From: Betaproteobacteria bacterium
Lineage (GTDB): Bacteria; Pseudomonadota; Gammaproteobacteria; Burkholderiales; SG8-41
Direction of reading: 5' to 3'
Length of the DNA stretch: 33,929 nucleotides
Assembly (NCBI GenBank): GCA_028291945.1
Contig: JAQGNH010000397.1
Location: 1 to 33,929 of the forward strand
Part shown: positions 32,120-33,929 of the stretch, piece after piece
Layout of the letters: the number at the start of each line of letters is the position of its first letter
How positions within the stretch are numbered: position 1 is the first letter of the stretch
Made by a program: the position numbers and the translations under genes
Notes under the pieces: model-generated
What the model was told of the DNA's origin: nothing
The model's database searches: none
What the model saw: the letters and a program-made list of their open reading frames with translations, nothing else

Positions 32120-33139
32120 ATGAGCAGTCGCGAGGTCAAGACCGCGATTCTGATCTCTTTATACGCTGCCCTCGCGGTCTTATCCCATGCAGAGGCCGCT
32201 GAGGCAGCAGGTTGGAAGCCCACGAGGAACGTCGAAATCGTGGTCCCCACATCCGCCGGAACGGGCGGAGACGCGACGGCGCGCCTCATACAGCGGCTGC
32301 TCAGTGAAAAGAAGCTCGTCGACGTCCCGGTCGTCGTCGTGAATAAACCGGGCGGCGCTGCGAACATCGGACTGGTCTATCTCACGCAGCAGACCGGCAA
32401 CGCGCATTACTTCATGCAGAACACCGCTGCGCTACTCACAAATCACCTTACCGGCAAGAGCAGCCTGAACCATACCGATGTCACGGCTCTCGCCCAGATC
32501 GGCACCGACGCCATCGCATTCGGCGTGCGCGCCGATTCTTTGATCAAGACTGCCAACGATCTCGCCGCTCGCCTGAAAGGGGACACCGCGAGCGTGAACA
32601 TCGCGTTCGCCAACGCGCTGGGCAACCAGAACCACATCGCCGCAGCCCTCGTAGCCAAGAGCGTGGGCGCGAACGTAAAGGCCCTCAAAGTGGTCGTGTT
32701 CAACGGTTCCGGAGAAGCGGTTACGGCGGTGCTGGGCGGGCATGTCGACGTCGTCGTTTCTTCTGCGTCAGCCCTGTTGCCTCATTCGAACGCGGGCACG
32801 CTGCGGCTGATCGCAGTATCGTCGCCGCAGCGGAGTAGCGGCGCGTTGTCCGTCGTCCCGACCTGGAAGGAAGTCGGCGTCAACGCGGTCTCATCCAATT
32901 GGCGTAGCGCGGTCGGGCCGAAAGGGATGACCGAAGACCAGATTCGTTTCTGGGACGATGTATTCGCACGGATGGTGCAGCTTCCGGAATGGAAGCGGGA
33001 TCTCGAGGCGAAAGTGATCGAGAACACCTATCTCAACGCAAGAGACACGCGCAAGCTGATGGAAACCGAATATGCGGAGCTCGCTTCGATCCTAGGCGAC
33101 CTCGGACTGCGGGGCAGCGCCGCGGGGGCGAGCCGCTAA
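32120..33139 (+). CDS. Divergent Bug/TctC-family periplasmic solute receptor
   Basis: This 339-residue TctC-type receptor opens with a signal peptide (residues about 10-33, ending EAAEA). Landmarks are NVEIVVPTSAGTGGDATARL, then VPVVVVNKPGGAANIGLVYL and VFNGSGEAVTAVLGGHVDVV. It is the most diverged Bug protein here: PTSAGTGGDATARL replaces PfPPGGxxDxxAR, and the DGYTL block is replaced by NAHYFMQ. It resembles the TctC receptors of true tripartite tricarboxylate transporters more than the other five do. The start could also be 32105; I chose 32120 because a purine-rich GAAAGGC precedes it. A weaker alternative at 31961 begins inside the palindromic element. It belongs with the PrpD cassette but lies 248 bp downstream and may have its own promoter. 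Confidence 0.88.
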   Translation: MSSREVKTAILISLYAALAVLSHAEAAEAAGWKPTRNVEIVVPTSAGTGGDATARLIQRLLSEKKLVDVPVVVVNKPGGAANIGLVYLTQQTGNAHYFMQNTAALLTNHLTGKSSLNHTDVTALAQIGTDAIAFGVRADSLIKTANDLAARLKGDTASVNIAFANALGNQNHIAAALVAKSVGANVKALKVVVFNGSGEAVTAVLGGHVDVVVSSASALLPHSNAGTLRLIAVSSPQRSSGALSVVPTWKEVGVNAVSSNWRSAVGPKGMTEDQIRFWDDVFARMVQLPEWKRDLEAKVIENTYLNARDTRKLMETEYAELASILGDLGLRGSAAGASR

Positions 33140-33173
33140 CTGAGAAGCGTCATGAGCGAGCAATCCTCGCGGT

Positions 33174-33923
33174 TCATGCTGCCCGAGCTCGCGTCGTCTT
33201 AGAGCTCAGCGGGCGCGGAAACTGGAACACACCGACTTCCACGCCACGAGCTCCGGCGGTGACCGTGAACGGTCCCTCCGAGCGTGAAACCCAGGCAAGG
33301 GAATGCCGGACATACTCGGCGCCCACGTGCACCATCGATCCATTGAGGACGAGCCAGTATTGGCCGCCGCCCGCGCCGGGGTCAGGTCCAGTCGCGCTGG
33401 CGCCCGGTCCCGCGCGCAAGACGTACGAGGCGAGTCCGTCGTCGTGAGGCTCGATCACGCAGTCGAGTGCAAGCTTGCTCCGTGCCGCCACGGAGTCTGA
33501 GTTGGAAAGACCCATCATGTCGCGGTCGATTACGAGGTAACGCCGCGCCGACGGCCGGAGCTTCTCGCGCGCGCCCGGACGATCGACATACTCAGCGCCT
33601 GGGTCGAAGAAGTTGCGCAGCGTGAAATACGATAAGCCCTCATTCGCCGCGAGGATCGGCCCGTAGCCCGTGAACTCGTCGACATAGTGAAGGGTCCCGG
33701 GTTCGACGGCGTGGCGGCGGCCGAGCTTCCCGCCTCCGCGCACGAACACCTGGTATTGCGGCACGCGATGAAAGTGTGCGGGCGTCTCGGAATTCGCCGG
33801 CACCTCGATCAAGAACGCGTGCGGCGAGTCCGGCTGCTTGAGCTGTTCCTCGTGCAACTGCATGCGCTCGTCCTTGGACATCGAGTAAAAGAATTTCGAC
33901 GGACCGAAGAAGTCGGAGCGCAT
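33174..33923 (-). CDS. Cupin-domain protein, family unknown (start near window edge)
   Basis: This protein of at least 249 residues has a first cupin barrel with AHFHRVPQYQVFVRGGGKLG, where AHFH supplies His ligands, and GTLHYVDEFTGYGPI. A second barrel-like part has GQYWLVLNGSMVHVGAEYVR. It contains no signal peptide. The reading begins at ATG 33923, six bases before the window ends, so upstream sequence could extend it. The gene converges on the Bug gene (35 bp between the stops). Cupins near PrpD and Bug genes are often dioxygenases, isomerases or sugar/acid-binding proteins; the reaction cannot be named from the sequence. Confidence 0.75.
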   Translation of the reverse strand: MRSDFFGPSKFFYSMSKDERMQLHEEQLKQPDSPHAFLIEVPANSETPAHFHRVPQYQVFVRGGGKLGRRHAVEPGTLHYVDEFTGYGPILAANEGLSYFTLRNFFDPGAEYVDRPGAREKLRPSARRYLVIDRDMMGLSNSDSVAARSKLALDCVIEPHDDGLASYVLRAGPGASATGPDPGAGGGQYWLVLNGSMVHVGAEYVRHSLAWVSRSEGPFTVTAGARGVEVGVFQFPRPLSSKTTRARAA

Positions 33924-33929
33924 GAGCTT

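Noticed and set aside
1-33929. CRISPR array, prophage, integron or transposase
   Set aside because: No regularly spaced repeats, no phage structural genes, no integrase or transposase motifs in any frame.

Overview
The window looks like a stretch of betaproteobacterial, probably Burkholderiales-type, chromosome. It is moderately GC-rich. It holds six Bug/TctC-type periplasmic solute receptors, several of them next to LysR or IclR regulators and small catabolic genes; that expansion is typical of Bordetella, Cupriavidus, Achromobacter and their uncultured relatives. The taxonomic placement is inference from gene content only. No rRNA, tRNA, insertion sequence, CRISPR array or phage gene was recognised.

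Layout from left to right. (1) 0.3-2.4 kb: a Bug receptor divergent from a LysR regulator. (2) 2.6-3.3 kb: a small exported protein. (3) 4.06-6.64 kb: an overlapping three-gene unit of IclR regulator, class I methyltransferase and Bug receptor. (4) 6.9-8.1 kb: a truncated nuclease-like ORF and a secreted Pro/Gln-rich protein. (5) 8.4-10.4 kb: a second divergent LysR/Bug pair with an inverted repeat between them. (6) 10.4-12.0 kb: an eroded region with a 51-residue membrane protein, a small Trp/Cys-domain protein, a methyltransferase remnant and short repeats. (7) 12.1-14.6 kb: a Bug receptor with a dihydropyrimidinase/hydantoinase-family hydrolase. (8) 14.6-19.4 kb: a pseudogene scrap, an orphan PstS-like binding protein, a second copy of the 51-residue membrane protein, a PilZ protein, a second Trp/Cys-domain protein with a terminator upstream of it, a REC-EAL phosphodiesterase and a small Cys-rich protein. 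(9) 19.4-27.7 kb: a histidine kinase and response regulator, a second divergent response regulator, and a tripartite RND efflux operon (outer-membrane factor, adaptor, MdtB/C-like pump). (10) 28.0-33.9 kb: Bug, two MmgE/PrpD-family proteins, a second Bug, and a convergent cupin protein.

How the genes may work together. The Bug units look like separate 'sense or capture a carboxylated compound, then process it' cassettes. No TctA/TctB membrane subunits are present, so the receptors must use transporters encoded elsewhere or act as extracytoplasmic sensors. PilZ and REC-EAL form a local c-di-GMP theme. The kinase with two regulators probably controls the efflux operon. The least explained part is 10.9-17.2 kb. 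There, two copies of a 51-residue membrane protein (36 of 51 residues identical) each lie near a small protein sharing a W-x-W...S-x-R-x-F-x-T...EC-x-ADA pattern, interspersed with a degenerate intergenic repeat that recurs at 3.5, 8.3, 11.7 and 15.8 kb.
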